From: Spirosoma linguale DSM 74 | Lineage (GTDB): Bacteria > Bacteroidota > Bacteroidia > Cytophagales > Spirosomataceae | Length of the DNA stretch: 64,000 nucleotides | Direction of reading: 5' to 3' | Assembly: GCA_000024525.1 (NCBI GenBank) | Contig: CP001769.1 | Location: 4,249,001-4,313,000, forward strand | In this document: piece after piece, positions 43,074 through 51,596 of the stretch | Layout of the letters: each line of letters starts with the position of its first letter | Numbering within the stretch: the first letter of the stretch is position 1 | The notes under the pieces: model-generated | Databases searched by the model: none | What the model was told of the DNA's origin: nothing | What the model saw: the letters and a program-made list of their open reading frames with translations, nothing else | Program-made: the position numbers and the translations under genes

Positions 43074-43501
43074 GGCAGAATCAGTTCGCGCTCGGTATAA
43101 TACTCGCGTTTGCCATCAGACCAGGCAAGTTGCGCGCGCCACAGCCCACGTTGCCGTTTCTGCATAGGCACCACCGTAATCACCTGAGTCGATGCCGTTA
43201 AGGGCAGACGAACATCCTGCTTCCGGTCGGCGGGGCAGTAGAGCGTCAATGTGCCGCGCTGAAGCGAGTCGGGCAGGCGCAGCTTCACCTGCTGACTTTC
43301 GGTCTGGTATTGGATATACGTAGCCGGATCGAATTCACGGGCATTGGCTACCCGGTCGATCTGCTGCTGATACGCCATTTCGTCCTGATAATAATCATCG
43401 CGCACCAGATCAATCGTCTGGCGGCTCATTCGTACAACCATCGTACCGATAAATCCGGCAAACAGGACGAAGACAAGTATAATCGCTTTTCCCCAGTTCA
43501 T
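43070..43501 (-). CDS. fixH: FixH family protein
   Basis: 143 aa. One N-terminal membrane helix (about 4-24), then a short helical region and a periplasmic beta domain (LTLYCPADRKQDVRLPL, GLWRAQLAWSDGKREYY). FixH (CcoH) helps assemble cbb3 oxidase. It is placed between ccoG and safE. The soluble 80-aa protein at 28323 resembles its C-terminal half. Confidence 0.88.
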   Translation of the reverse strand: MNWGKAIILVFVLFAGFIGTMVVRMSRQTIDLVRDDYYQDEMAYQQQIDRVANAREFDPATYIQYQTESQQVKLRLPDSLQRGTLTLYCPADRKQDVRLPLTASTQVITVVPMQKRQRGLWRAQLAWSDGKREYYTERELILP

Positions 43502-43508
43502 TTTGGTA

Positions 43509-43609
43509 GAGTGGTTTTGGTGGAGTAGTGGAGTAAGTGAAGTAGCCTGTAGATTCGTAGTACTTAATTCACTACTTCCACATACTAAACTACTTCACCA
43601 AAACCACTC
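43509..43609. repeat. Intergenic inverted repeat between ccoG and fixH
   Basis: Arms at 43509-43528 and 43590-43609 pair 19 of 20, with a second looser stem inside. It reaches the ccoG stop codon and fills the gap between the two genes. Confidence 0.75.
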
Positions 43610-45101
43610 ACTTCACCGGTCCCAGAAAGTTGGTTTCGATCTGGTCGACGACCGTATTTCCGGAAATAATATCGATGGTCAGCCTGGTATTATCCTGATG
43701 GATATCCTTTTGCGGCAGCGTAATAAAAAACATGGTTTTCGTCAGTTCGCCGGGTTTCGTTTCCGTCAGCGGCTGCACAAAGCGCAGTCTGGCATCGGGG
43801 TTGTTCAGGCGGAACTGTACGGGCATAGGCTGGTAAGTTTTGTTGATAATCTCAATCGAATAGAGATTGGAAACAATACCGTTTGCCTCCCGCTGAAACA
43901 GCTGCCCCGGTGCCCGTAATACGGTAACATCGAGCGGCGGCCGACTAACCAGCAGGTATCCCAGCACCGCCAGTAAGGCTACCAGCACCGCCGTGTATGC
44001 CCCGATCCGGGTGGTGAACCGGAACGGCTGCCGGGTTTCGATCCCCTTCTGCGAATCCATCCGGATCAGGCCCAGCGGCCGGTCGATTTTCAGCATCACG
44101 TCGTCGCAGGCATCCATACAGGCGGTACAGTTGATGCACTCCATTTGCGTGCCGTTGCGAATGTCGATGCCGGTCGGACAGACGTGGACACAGAGTTTAC
44201 AGTCGACACAATCGCCTTTGGGCTGGGCCGCAATAGGCAACGGGTGGAAGGCGGAAGATACCGAGTTTGTGGCGCTAGCCCCTGCACCCGTACTCGTCTC
44301 CCCCTGCCCTGCCCGTTGTTTTTTACCCCGTGGCTCACCCCGGATGTAGTCGTATGCAACAATAAGTGAGTTTTTATCCAGCATCACACTCTGCAATCGA
44401 CCGTACGGACAAATGGTCGTGCAGACGATTTCGCGCAGATAGGCGAACACACCGTAGAAAACGCCCGTAAACACCAACATGGCAAACAGACCCACCACGT
44501 GTTCGGACGGGCTATCGGTAATGAGCTTAAGCCAGTTGTCGCGGCCAATGATATACGCCAGAAACGTGTTGCTGATGGCAAACGAGATCAGGAAAAAGAC
44601 GGTGTGTTTGGCGGTCTTCTTCAGGACTTTCTCGGTTGTCCAGGGACCGGCATCCAGCCGCTGACGCGCTTTGTAATCCCCTTCGATCCAGCCTTCGATC
44701 TTCCGGAAAACCATTTCCATAAAAATCGTTTGCGGGCAGGCCCAGCCGCAGAATACACGCCCGAAGACGACCGTAAACAGCGACACGAACACCACAAACG
44801 TAACAAGCCCGATGGCGACTAGATAAAAGTCCTGCGGCCAGAAGGTTACGCCGAAAAAGATGAACCGACGTTCGAGCACATTGAACAGAAACAGCGGATG
44901 CCCATCGACCCAGACGAACGGTCCGGCAAACAACGCAACCAGCAGCCCAACGGCCATCACCGTACGCCAGCGCGTAAAACGCCCCGACGTCGCTTTGGGG
45001 TATAGCCACTTCCGTTTACCGTTTTCGTTCTGGTTCGGGAGGTGTGACCGAAAATAATCGTCGACCGGAGCGGCTTGGGCTGGAGGCAGTTGAGTTGTCA
45101 T
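43608..45101 (-). CDS. ccoG: Cytochrome c oxidase accessory protein CcoG
   Basis: 497 aa. N-terminal NapH-like membrane part with about four helices and the CGWACPQTIFMEMVFRKIEG motif. Then two 4Fe-4S motifs (CVDCKLCVHVCPTGIDI and CINCTACMDACDDV), a fifth helix near 375, and a C-terminal Ig-like domain. CcoG (FixG/RdxA) reduces Cu(II) for cbb3 oxidase assembly. A low-complexity stretch (about residues 245-275, Gly/Ala/Ser) sits just before the ferredoxin part. It lies downstream of ccoP, separated by a repeat-filled 120-bp gap. Confidence 0.93.
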   Translation of the reverse strand: MTTQLPPAQAAPVDDYFRSHLPNQNENGKRKWLYPKATSGRFTRWRTVMAVGLLVALFAGPFVWVDGHPLFLFNVLERRFIFFGVTFWPQDFYLVAIGLVTFVVFVSLFTVVFGRVFCGWACPQTIFMEMVFRKIEGWIEGDYKARQRLDAGPWTTEKVLKKTAKHTVFFLISFAISNTFLAYIIGRDNWLKLITDSPSEHVVGLFAMLVFTGVFYGVFAYLREIVCTTICPYGRLQSVMLDKNSLIVAYDYIRGEPRGKKQRAGQGETSTGAGASATNSVSSAFHPLPIAAQPKGDCVDCKLCVHVCPTGIDIRNGTQMECINCTACMDACDDVMLKIDRPLGLIRMDSQKGIETRQPFRFTTRIGAYTAVLVALLAVLGYLLVSRPPLDVTVLRAPGQLFQREANGIVSNLYSIEIINKTYQPMPVQFRLNNPDARLRFVQPLTETKPGELTKTMFFITLPQKDIHQDNTRLTIDIISGNTVVDQIETNFLGPVK

Positions 45102-45221
45102 TGCTTACTCGTTGATGGTTATTCGTCAGTAGTTATTAGTTATTCGTTAGGGGTTATTTGTTATTGACTACTGATAACTCAGCAACCAGTACTTAATAAC
45201 TATTAACTCACTAACCAATAA
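45102..45221. repeat. AT-rich repeat-filled gap between ccoP and ccoG
   Basis: AGTTATTAGTTATTCGTTAG (45131-45150) and CTAACCAATAACTA (45211-45224) and related words form an imperfect inverted repeat with internal direct repeats of TTATT. It sits inside the cco operon. Confidence 0.6.
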
Positions 45222-46037
45222 CTATTTGCTAGCTAGTGCCGGTGATTCTTTCTCGCCCTGGGGTGCTTTGGCTCCGGCGGGGTTTGTGCCCTGAAGGCTC
45301 AGGATATAACTGGCTACCTGCTGTACCTGAAGCGGGTTAAGCTGTTTCTTCCACGACATCATCCCTTTTTCGGGAACACCTTCGGTAATGGTGCGAAATA
45401 CGGACTTCACCGAGCCGCCGTGCAGCCAGAATTCGTCGGTCAGGTTCGGGCCAACGCCCCCCTGCCCCTGCTGCCCATGACAGGCGACGCAGCTTTGCAG
45501 GAACACCGCTTTACCCGCGTCGAGGGCTTTGGCGTCCTTCACGGCAGTCACGTTATTTTCATTGATCGAGCCAGCCACTTTCTTGATATAGGCATCGCGC
45601 TGCTGTTCGGCGATAGCAACCTCCTGGGTGTATTCGGCTATTTGCAGGTTGCCCGCACCAATGAGGTGAAAGACGATGAGGTAGATAACGCCGAAGCCAA
45701 TGGTACCATAAAACAGGCCCATAAACCAGGGTGGCGTTGGGTTGTCCAGTTCGTGGATACCGTCGTAGGCGTGTTCCATCACCAGATCCTGCTCCTGGCT
45801 GAGGGCATGCAGCCCCGACACACGCTGCCAGAGGGTACGGGTATCGGCGGGTTTATTGGCCAGCTCCGGATTCACGGCTTTGCGTAAAATAAAGAGCAAA
45901 TAGAGCGCCACGGCCCCCACCAGTACCATTCCCACCAGCAGGAAGATGGACAGCGAGAGCAGAATCAGGTCCTCTCCCGATTTAATATCCCACATGGCAG
46001 ACGGGCCAATTGATAATACTATAAAAAGCAGATTCAT
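45222..46037 (-). CDS. ccoP: cbb3 cytochrome c oxidase subunit III, mono-haem type
   Basis: 271 aa from the ATG at 46037 (a TTG 9 bp upstream is less likely). Two membrane helices (about 25-50 and 107-128; the PPWFMGLFYGTIGFG segment is the CcoP N-domain signature) precede one cytochrome c domain with a single CVACH haem site and a GMMSW Met ligand. Typical proteobacterial CcoP has two haems. It passes electrons to the CcoNO core. CcoQ lies 15 bp upstream. Confidence 0.92.
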   Translation of the reverse strand: MNLLFIVLSIGPSAMWDIKSGEDLILLSLSIFLLVGMVLVGAVALYLLFILRKAVNPELANKPADTRTLWQRVSGLHALSQEQDLVMEHAYDGIHELDNPTPPWFMGLFYGTIGFGVIYLIVFHLIGAGNLQIAEYTQEVAIAEQQRDAYIKKVAGSINENNVTAVKDAKALDAGKAVFLQSCVACHGQQGQGGVGPNLTDEFWLHGGSVKSVFRTITEGVPEKGMMSWKKQLNPLQVQQVASYILSLQGTNPAGAKAPQGEKESPALASK

Positions 46038-46052
46038 GAGCGACAATAGCGG

Positions 46053-46223
46053 TTAATCGGTGGATGACTCATCGAACGGCAGACGACTCATCTGCCTCAT
46101 ATGGTTTTTGTCGGACAGCCATAAATACAGGCCAACCAGCACGAAGAAGACAAAGAATGTCATGAACGAACCAACCATATACAGGTCCGCACCGGGTATT
46201 TTGGAGATAAATTGCTTGAACAT
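46053..46223 (-). CDS. ccoQ: CcoQ-like small cbb3 subunit
   Basis: 56 aa: MFKQFISKIPGADLYMVGSF, then one membrane helix (about 21-37, FFVFFVLVGLYLWL) and a charged cytosolic tail. Position between ccoNO and ccoP, size and the single helix match CcoQ/FixQ. It starts at the ATG at 46221-46223, ends 15 bp before the ccoP ATG, and lies on the operon strand. Confidence 0.85.
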   Translation of the reverse strand: MFKQFISKIPGADLYMVGSFMTFFVFFVLVGLYLWLSDKNHMRQMSRLPFDESSTD

Positions 46224-46234
46224 GGGGCTTTTTT

Positions 46235-46395
46235 TAGGAGTTAGTAGTTAGGAGCGAGAAGTGAGGAGGGCTACCGCATACTGTTGCTGACGCGAAATCA
46301 ACTCTCCCATCCTCATCTTTTAAGTATTAGCAGTGGAATACCTACAGTGACAACAACATGCGGCAGCCCTCCCAACTTCTCGCTCCTAACTCCTA
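46235..46395. repeat. Large inverted repeat between ccoNO and ccoQ
   Basis: Arms at 46235-46279 and 46358-46395 pair over about 38 bp with a few mismatches and a 7-nt extra block in the left arm. The element nearly fills the gap inside the oxidase operon and has the size of a strong hairpin in the mRNA. Confidence 0.75.
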
Positions 46396-46400
46396 CATAC

Positions 46401-48611
46401 TTATTTCACAACTGTTTCCATTTTCTTTATATCCGTTCCCAGGCGTTGCAGGTAGGCGATGAGGGCCACGATTTCACGGTCGGGCTGCACCTTGATGCCA
46501 TCTTTAGCCAGTTGACTGCTGATGTCGCCCGCCTGTTTTTGCAGGTCGTCCTGCGCGTACCGGATGGTCACGTCTTCGTAGGGAACACCTACTTTTTTGA
46601 GGGCTTTCAGCTTGGCTTCCGTGTGCGACACGTCCAGTTTCTGTTCCAGCAACCAGGGGTACGGCGGCATAATGGAGCCGGGCGACATAGAGGCCGGGTC
46701 GCGCATGTGGTGGTAGTGCCAGGAATTCGGGTACTTACCCCCTTCGCGGTGAAGGTCGGGACCGGTACGCTTGCTGCCCCACAGGAACGGGTGATCGTAG
46801 ACAAACTCACCCGCTTTGGAGTACTCGCCGTAGCGCTCGGTTTCGGAGCGGAACGGCCGGATCATCTGGCTGTGGCAGCCTACGCAGCCTTCGCGGATGT
46901 AGAGGTCGCGGCCTTCCACTTCCAGCGCCGTGTAGGGCTGAATGGCAGCAATGGTCGGTACGTTACTCTTCACCATGAACGTCGGCACCATTTCGACCAG
47001 ACCGCCAATGAGGATAACCACCAGGGAGGCAACCAGCAGCGGGAACGGTTTGCGTTCCAGCCAGCGGTGCCAGAACGTATCGCTGCCTTCGGGCTTGTAC
47101 GCTACGGCCAGGGCCGGTGCTTCGGCCGGTTCATTCGCCGTCAGCGTACCAACAGCCATCGTTTTGAACAGGTTGTAACCCATCAGAATAGCACCTATCA
47201 GGTAAAGCGATCCGCCAATGGCCCGCATCCGGTGCATGGGCAGCAGTTGCAGCGTTGTTTCGAGGAAGTTGCCGTAGCGGAGGGTACTTTCAGGCGTAAA
47301 TTCTTTCCACATCATCCCCTGCGTGAAGCCCGATATGTACATGGGCACCGCGTAGAACAGGATACCGAGCGTACCAAGCCAGAAGTGGACGTTCAGCAGT
47401 TTCTTCGAGTGCAGCGGGGTGTGGTACATGCGTGGAATGAGCCAGTACAGCATGGCGAAGGTGAGGAAGCCGTTCCAGCCCAGGGCACCCACGTGAACGT
47501 GCGCCACGATCCAGTCGGTAAAGTGTGCAATGCCGTTTACGTTTTTGAGCGACAGCAGGGGTCCTTCAAACGTGGCCATACCGTAGGCAGTCAGGCCCAC
47601 TACCATGAATTTAAGGATAGCATCTTCGCGAACCTTATCCCAGGCGCCCCGCAGGGTCAGCAATCCGTTGATCATACCACCCCAGGATGGCGCAATGAGC
47701 ATGATGGAGAACACAACGCCCAGCGACTGCGCCCAGTCGGGCAGAGAGCTATACAGCAAGTGGTGAGGACCGGCCCAGATGTACAGGAATATCAGCGCCC
47801 AGAAGTGCAGAATCGACAGCCGGTACGAATACACGGGGCGGTTCGCCATTTTAGGCAGGAAGTAGTACATCATGCCCAGATATGGCGTGGTCAGGAAGAA
47901 AGCCACGGCATTGTGACCGTACCACCACTGCACCAGCGCATCCTGAACACCGGCGTACATCGAATAGCTTTTCAGAAAGCTAACGGGCATTTCCATTGAG
48001 TTGACAATGTGCAGCACGGCAACCGTTACGAACGTAGCGATGTAAAACCAGATGGCCACGTACAGGTGACGTTCCCGCCGTTTCACAATCGTACCGAACA
48101 TATTGATACCGAATACGACCCAGATCAGCGTGATGGCAATATCGATGGGCCATTCGAGTTCAGCGTATTCTTTGGAAGTCGTCAGGCCCAGCGGCAGGGT
48201 AGCCACCGCCGACAGAATAATCAGTTGCCAGCCCCAGAAGTGAATCTTGCTGAGCAGGTCCGAAAACATCCGGGCTTTACAAAGCCGCTGCAGCGAATAA
48301 TAGACACCCATAAAAATGGCGTTGCCTACAAATGCGAAAATAACGGCGTTGGTGTGCAGTGGACGTATCCGCCCGAAGGTGGTGTACTGATTGCCCAGGT
48401 TAGCGGCTGGCGCAAAAAGCTGACTGGCCACGATTACCCCAACGAGCATACCGATGATACCCCAGATGATGGAGGCCACGGCGAAGTTGCGCACGATGGT
48501 ATTGTCGTAGGCAAATCGTTCAGTGACGGGTCGCTGGCCCGGTGGTGGCTGCCCGATGGCGGACCTGTCGGGCGAAATGACTTGAAGTGGTTGATTGGTT
48601 GTAACGTTCAT
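46401..48611 (-). CDS. ccoNO: cbb3 cytochrome c oxidase subunits I and II fused
   Basis: 736 aa. Residues about 35-500 are CcoN: H86 (RPLHTNAV, low-spin haem), WWYGHNAVAFF (Tyr/His at CuB), GPHHLLY (CuB His pair) and HVHVGALGWNG (haem ligands). A linker of about 30 residues and a membrane helix lead to the CcoO domain, with one haem c site (CVGCHSQMIRP) and GSIMPPYPW. The fusion is usual in Bacteroidota. It reduces O2 at low concentration and pumps protons. Second gene of the ccoS operon. Confidence 0.95.
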   Translation of the reverse strand: MNVTTNQPLQVISPDRSAIGQPPPGQRPVTERFAYDNTIVRNFAVASIIWGIIGMLVGVIVASQLFAPAANLGNQYTTFGRIRPLHTNAVIFAFVGNAIFMGVYYSLQRLCKARMFSDLLSKIHFWGWQLIILSAVATLPLGLTTSKEYAELEWPIDIAITLIWVVFGINMFGTIVKRRERHLYVAIWFYIATFVTVAVLHIVNSMEMPVSFLKSYSMYAGVQDALVQWWYGHNAVAFFLTTPYLGMMYYFLPKMANRPVYSYRLSILHFWALIFLYIWAGPHHLLYSSLPDWAQSLGVVFSIMLIAPSWGGMINGLLTLRGAWDKVREDAILKFMVVGLTAYGMATFEGPLLSLKNVNGIAHFTDWIVAHVHVGALGWNGFLTFAMLYWLIPRMYHTPLHSKKLLNVHFWLGTLGILFYAVPMYISGFTQGMMWKEFTPESTLRYGNFLETTLQLLPMHRMRAIGGSLYLIGAILMGYNLFKTMAVGTLTANEPAEAPALAVAYKPEGSDTFWHRWLERKPFPLLVASLVVILIGGLVEMVPTFMVKSNVPTIAAIQPYTALEVEGRDLYIREGCVGCHSQMIRPFRSETERYGEYSKAGEFVYDHPFLWGSKRTGPDLHREGGKYPNSWHYHHMRDPASMSPGSIMPPYPWLLEQKLDVSHTEAKLKALKKVGVPYEDVTIRYAQDDLQKQAGDISSQLAKDGIKVQPDREIVALIAYLQRLGTDIKKMETVVK

Positions 48612-48628
48612 ACGGCAGTAGCGGATTT

Positions 48629-48838
48629 TTATTGGGCTGTCCGACTTAGCGGTTTAGTTGTCAGTGGCGTCTGGGGCAGTGTTGCGGGTTCGTCCGGCAG
48701 CTCATCGTCGAGCAGCATTCGGAGCGAAGGCGTATACAGGTCGTCCTGCTGGCCGGTTCGCATCGACCAGATGAACGCACCCAGAAACCCCAGTGCCATT
48801 AACAGACTAATTCCGATCATGAAGAAGATAATAGACAT
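48629..48838 (-). CDS. ccoS: cbb3-type oxidase assembly protein CcoS
   Basis: 69 aa from MSIIFFMIGISLLMALGFLG (ATG at 48838); an upstream in-frame ATG would add eight residues. One membrane helix (about 2-24) with a following WSMRTGQQDDL matches CcoS/FixS, which helps insert copper and haem. It is first in the operon, 17 bp before ccoNO, and the FNR-like promoter lies directly upstream. Confidence 0.9.
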   Translation of the reverse strand: MSIIFFMIGISLLMALGFLGAFIWSMRTGQQDDLYTPSLRMLLDDELPDEPATLPQTPLTTKPLSRTAQ

Positions 48839-48860
48839 ACCCATTCGCGTTTGACACCCC

Positions 48861-48904
48861 AAAAGTGGGGGTCATTCAATCAGCTTTCGATGAGCTTCGT
48901 CAGG
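48861..48904 (-). promoter_or_regulatory. ccoS-operon promoter with FNR-like operator
   Basis: ATGA-GCTTCG-TCAG at 48891-48904 (7 of 8) is centred exactly 29.5 bp from the first base of minus-strand CACTTTTG (48868-48861, one mismatch to TAnnTTTG). The ccoS ATG lies 23 bp further on. Confidence 0.65.
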
Positions 48905-48960
48905 CAGGTAATTGATAAAATTCAGGTAGCCAGGCGGGTTGATTCTTATCAGAACGCTAC

Positions 48961-49004
48961 CTGATGCACGTCAGGTTTTGATTCAAAAAAACCGATCAGC
49001 TTTG
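48961..49004 (+). promoter_or_regulatory. Desaturase-side promoter with perfect FNR-like operator
   Basis: CTGA-TGCACG-TCAG at 48961-48974 is embedded in ACCTGA...TCAGGT. Plus-strand CAGCTTTG (48997-49004, one mismatch) starts exactly 29.5 bp from the centre. The desaturase ATG is about 185 bp downstream, leaving a long leader with a 15-codon frame (49135-49182). Confidence 0.7.
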
Positions 49005-49191
49005 CGGAATCAAGGTTTTCCCGATACGCCAAGTCTCCCTCTCCTGGGCAAGGATCATCCTGCCCCATCCAAAAGCAGGTCGAGAATGTACAGGTATCGA
49101 AGCCCTTGAAACTGTCTATTAACTATAGCCTCTCATGGACTGGCGTCCGCCCTGCGCGCCACTGGTTTCTGAGGCCACATGACTTCCCACA

Positions 49192-49941
49192 ATGATCATT
49201 ATTGCTTTTTTCCTGGCGCACTGGTATCTGTCGGTACTGATGCAAACGTTTTTTCTCCACCGCTATGCCGCTCACCAGATGTTTACCATGAGCCCCGGCT
49301 GGGAAAAGTTTTTCTACGTACTCACGTTCATCGGGCAGGGGTCGTCGTTTCTGAGCCCCCGCGCCTACGGCATCATGCACCGGCTCCACCACGCCCACGC
49401 CGATACGGAATTTGACCCCCACTCGCCGGAGTATTCCAATAACCTGTTCGACATGATGTGGAAAACCCGGACGTTTTATAACGACATCCTGAATAACCGC
49501 GATACGATTCCGGCGAAGTTCAAAAAGGGAGTGCCTAACTGGCCGTTTATGGAATGGTTCGGCGACCGCTGGCCCGTACGGCTGGCCTGGGGTACGGCCT
49601 ATACGCTGTTCTATATTCAGTTTGCGCCTTCCCCCTGGTATTTCCTGCTGCTCCCGGTGCATTTCCTGATGGGACCGGTACATGGGGCCATCATCAACTG
49701 GTACGCGCACCGCTACGGCTACACGAATTTTAAACTGAATGATACGGCCAAAAACCTGCTGCCGTTCGATTTTCTGATGATGGGCGAATCGTACCACAAC
49801 AACCACCACAAGTATGGTGGACGGCCCAACTTCGGTGGGTTCCGCTGGCACGAATTCGACCCCGCCTACCCGCTTATTCTGTTGCTCAACAAAATAGGGG
49901 TGCTAAAACTCCGGCTCGGACGCGACGAAGCGTATATGTAG
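49192..49941 (+). CDS. Acyl-CoA desaturase (membrane fatty acid desaturase)
   Basis: 249 aa. Three His boxes hold the di-iron centre: HRYAAH (about 24-29), HRLHHAH (about 64-70) and YHNNHH near residue 200. Four membrane helices are expected. It inserts a double bond with O2 and electrons from a reductase. A TGA 10 bp upstream in frame fixes the start at 49192. Being O2-dependent and next to an FNR-like site opposite ccoS, it may compensate membrane fluidity when oxygen falls. The last 20 bp are duplicated at 50092-50111. Confidence 0.9.
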   Translation: MIIIAFFLAHWYLSVLMQTFFLHRYAAHQMFTMSPGWEKFFYVLTFIGQGSSFLSPRAYGIMHRLHHAHADTEFDPHSPEYSNNLFDMMWKTRTFYNDILNNRDTIPAKFKKGVPNWPFMEWFGDRWPVRLAWGTAYTLFYIQFAPSPWYFLLLPVHFLMGPVHGAIINWYAHRYGYTNFKLNDTAKNLLPFDFLMMGESYHNNHHKYGGRPNFGGFRWHEFDPAYPLILLLNKIGVLKLRLGRDEAYM

Positions 49942-50111
49942 GGCGGGTGTGCGGATCGGCATAGTCTATGACTATGTCGGTGTGTTTCCCGGTCTCTGAC
50001 CGGAGTAAATGACTAGCCTATTATTCCGGTCAGAGATCGGAAAACGCCAGGACATAGTCACAGACTATGCCCAACAACTACCAGACTTGGGCGCGACTAA
50101 GCGTATATGTA
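49921..50111. repeat. Palindromic segment flanked by a 20-bp direct repeat
   Basis: The last bases of the desaturase gene (49921-49940) recur at 50092-50111 with one difference. Between them lie nested inverted repeats: 49959-49978 with 50051-50070, and 49989-50004 with 50025-50040. The layout resembles an inserted hairpin element with a target duplication. Confidence 0.75.
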
Positions 50112-50159
50112 AACAGTTGTGGCGCGGGTAGAGATACCCGCGCCACAACTGTTTACATA
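50106..50159. terminator. Perfect 25-bp hairpin
   Basis: Arms at 50106-50130 and 50135-50159 are perfectly complementary with a 4-nt loop (GAGA). It sits 5 bp beyond the DUF418 gene stop and uses the right copy of the 20-bp repeat as its base. Confidence 0.85.
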
Positions 50160-50163
50160 CTAT

Positions 50164-51573
50164 TCACCCCACCGCCGTACTCCGGCGCATAGGCTGTAAT
50201 TTCCAATAGGTGAGTGAACGCCAGAGCCACTCAAATGGCCCGAACAGGAAATACGTCAACCAGATGGGCGACAGGATCAACTGAAAAAGCCACACCCCGG
50301 CCACCACGTAATACAATTCATGGAAAGCCATCTTGCCGTAATAGCCCAGGCCATAGCCGTGGAATATGAGCGTACAGATAATGGACTGCATGAGGTAGTT
50401 GGTGAAGGCCATTTGCCCTACGGCCGTCAACGCCCGCATAAGCCAGGGCACAAGTTGCGAACGATACACCAACAGTACTAGACTTGCGTGACCAAGGGCC
50501 AGCAGCACCCGCCGTATGTCATACACCTGAAAGGGAATAGTCCGGTAGTTATCGACGATTTGCCCGGCATGTTGCGCCCAGTCGACCTGTGCTTTTGTGT
50601 AAAACCAGCTGATGGGCAACCCCAGCCCGTACCCGACGAGCAGCGTGACAACGTAGGTAGAAGTGGGCAATTTATTGGAGAAAAAGCCCCAGCCCAGCAG
50701 GGCCATGCCAATGAACATCATCAGCAGCATATCCCAACTGCCATAGTAGGTGTAAAATGTTTCAGCCGAGCTGTTTTCCGGCAATAGATGCATAAAGACC
50801 GTGCCGTAGCCGGAGCGCATTTCGGTTAGCTCTTTCGCGTCTTTTTTGGGGTCCGGCTTAAAGCCCTTCTCAAACTTTTCCCACGCTCCTTTGGCTTCCT
50901 TCTGCTTATCCGTCAGCTTTTTATGCGCTTTTTCCTGCTTCACTGCTTCCAGATACCCCGCCCGGTTGGTCCGTAGTTCACTGTACCATAATTCGGTACG
51001 AATGGAGTTTAGCCCCATGCACAGAACGGCCAGGGCGATCAACCAGCCTGCTTTTGCCCGGCGAAAAGGGTACAGAATCATCCCGCACAGCCCATAAAAG
51101 AACAGGATGTCGCCACGCCAGAGAAACACATACGCATTGATGACTCCGAACAAAACGAGCCATAACAGCCGCCGGTAGTAATATTCTGCTACGGTTGGCC
51201 CGTTGACCTGTTCGCGTTTATTCTGAGTAAAGAGTACCATACCGGCCCCGAACAGCATCGAAAACAGGCCGCGCATTGTTCCTTCAAAGCCTAGACTTAC
51301 AACAATAAACGCATACAAGTCAGGCCCGGCCGGGCTATTCATCAATCGGTTGAAACCCGACGGCAGGAAACCGAATCCCGGAATATTCATCATCAGAATA
51401 CCCAGCAGCGCCAGGCCCCGGATCAAGTCGATTGTTTCGATACGGGCGGCTTTATCCACCGGTTGGGGCGCGGCCGACGGCTGAGCAGTAGCCTGATCGT
51501 TGACGGGCAGGTTCACCGTCAATCCCGGTACAGCGGTGTCGGCGGTTATGGGTAAGATCGGATTAGTTTCCAT
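50164..51573 (-). CDS. DUF418 domain membrane protein
   Basis: 469 aa. After about 45 polar residues, RIETIDLIRGLALLGILMMNI is the DUF418 signature, with about nine or ten membrane helices. A long soluble Lys/Glu-rich loop (about residues 205-265, KLTDKQKEAKGAWEKFEKG) separates the halves, and MAFTNYLMQSIICTL and the C-terminal WLTYFLFGPFEWLWRSLTYW close the domain. It is a paralogue of the gene 23 bp upstream. DUF418 proteins resemble acyltransferases in the membrane part; function not established. Confidence 0.88.
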   Translation of the reverse strand: METNPILPITADTAVPGLTVNLPVNDQATAQPSAAPQPVDKAARIETIDLIRGLALLGILMMNIPGFGFLPSGFNRLMNSPAGPDLYAFIVVSLGFEGTMRGLFSMLFGAGMVLFTQNKREQVNGPTVAEYYYRRLLWLVLFGVINAYVFLWRGDILFFYGLCGMILYPFRRAKAGWLIALAVLCMGLNSIRTELWYSELRTNRAGYLEAVKQEKAHKKLTDKQKEAKGAWEKFEKGFKPDPKKDAKELTEMRSGYGTVFMHLLPENSSAETFYTYYGSWDMLLMMFIGMALLGWGFFSNKLPTSTYVVTLLVGYGLGLPISWFYTKAQVDWAQHAGQIVDNYRTIPFQVYDIRRVLLALGHASLVLLVYRSQLVPWLMRALTAVGQMAFTNYLMQSIICTLIFHGYGLGYYGKMAFHELYYVVAGVWLFQLILSPIWLTYFLFGPFEWLWRSLTYWKLQPMRRSTAVG

Positions 51574-51596
51574 CGAATGAGCTGGTTAGAGGTGGG

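Noticed and set aside
46284..47999. 571-codon plus-strand frame opposite ccoNO
   Set aside because: It is antisense to a certain oxidase gene, is rich in His, Arg and Gln as expected of a complementary frame, and shows no domain.
49123..49851. 242-codon minus-strand frame opposite the desaturase
   Set aside because: The desaturase His boxes on the plus strand are unambiguous; this frame is their complement.
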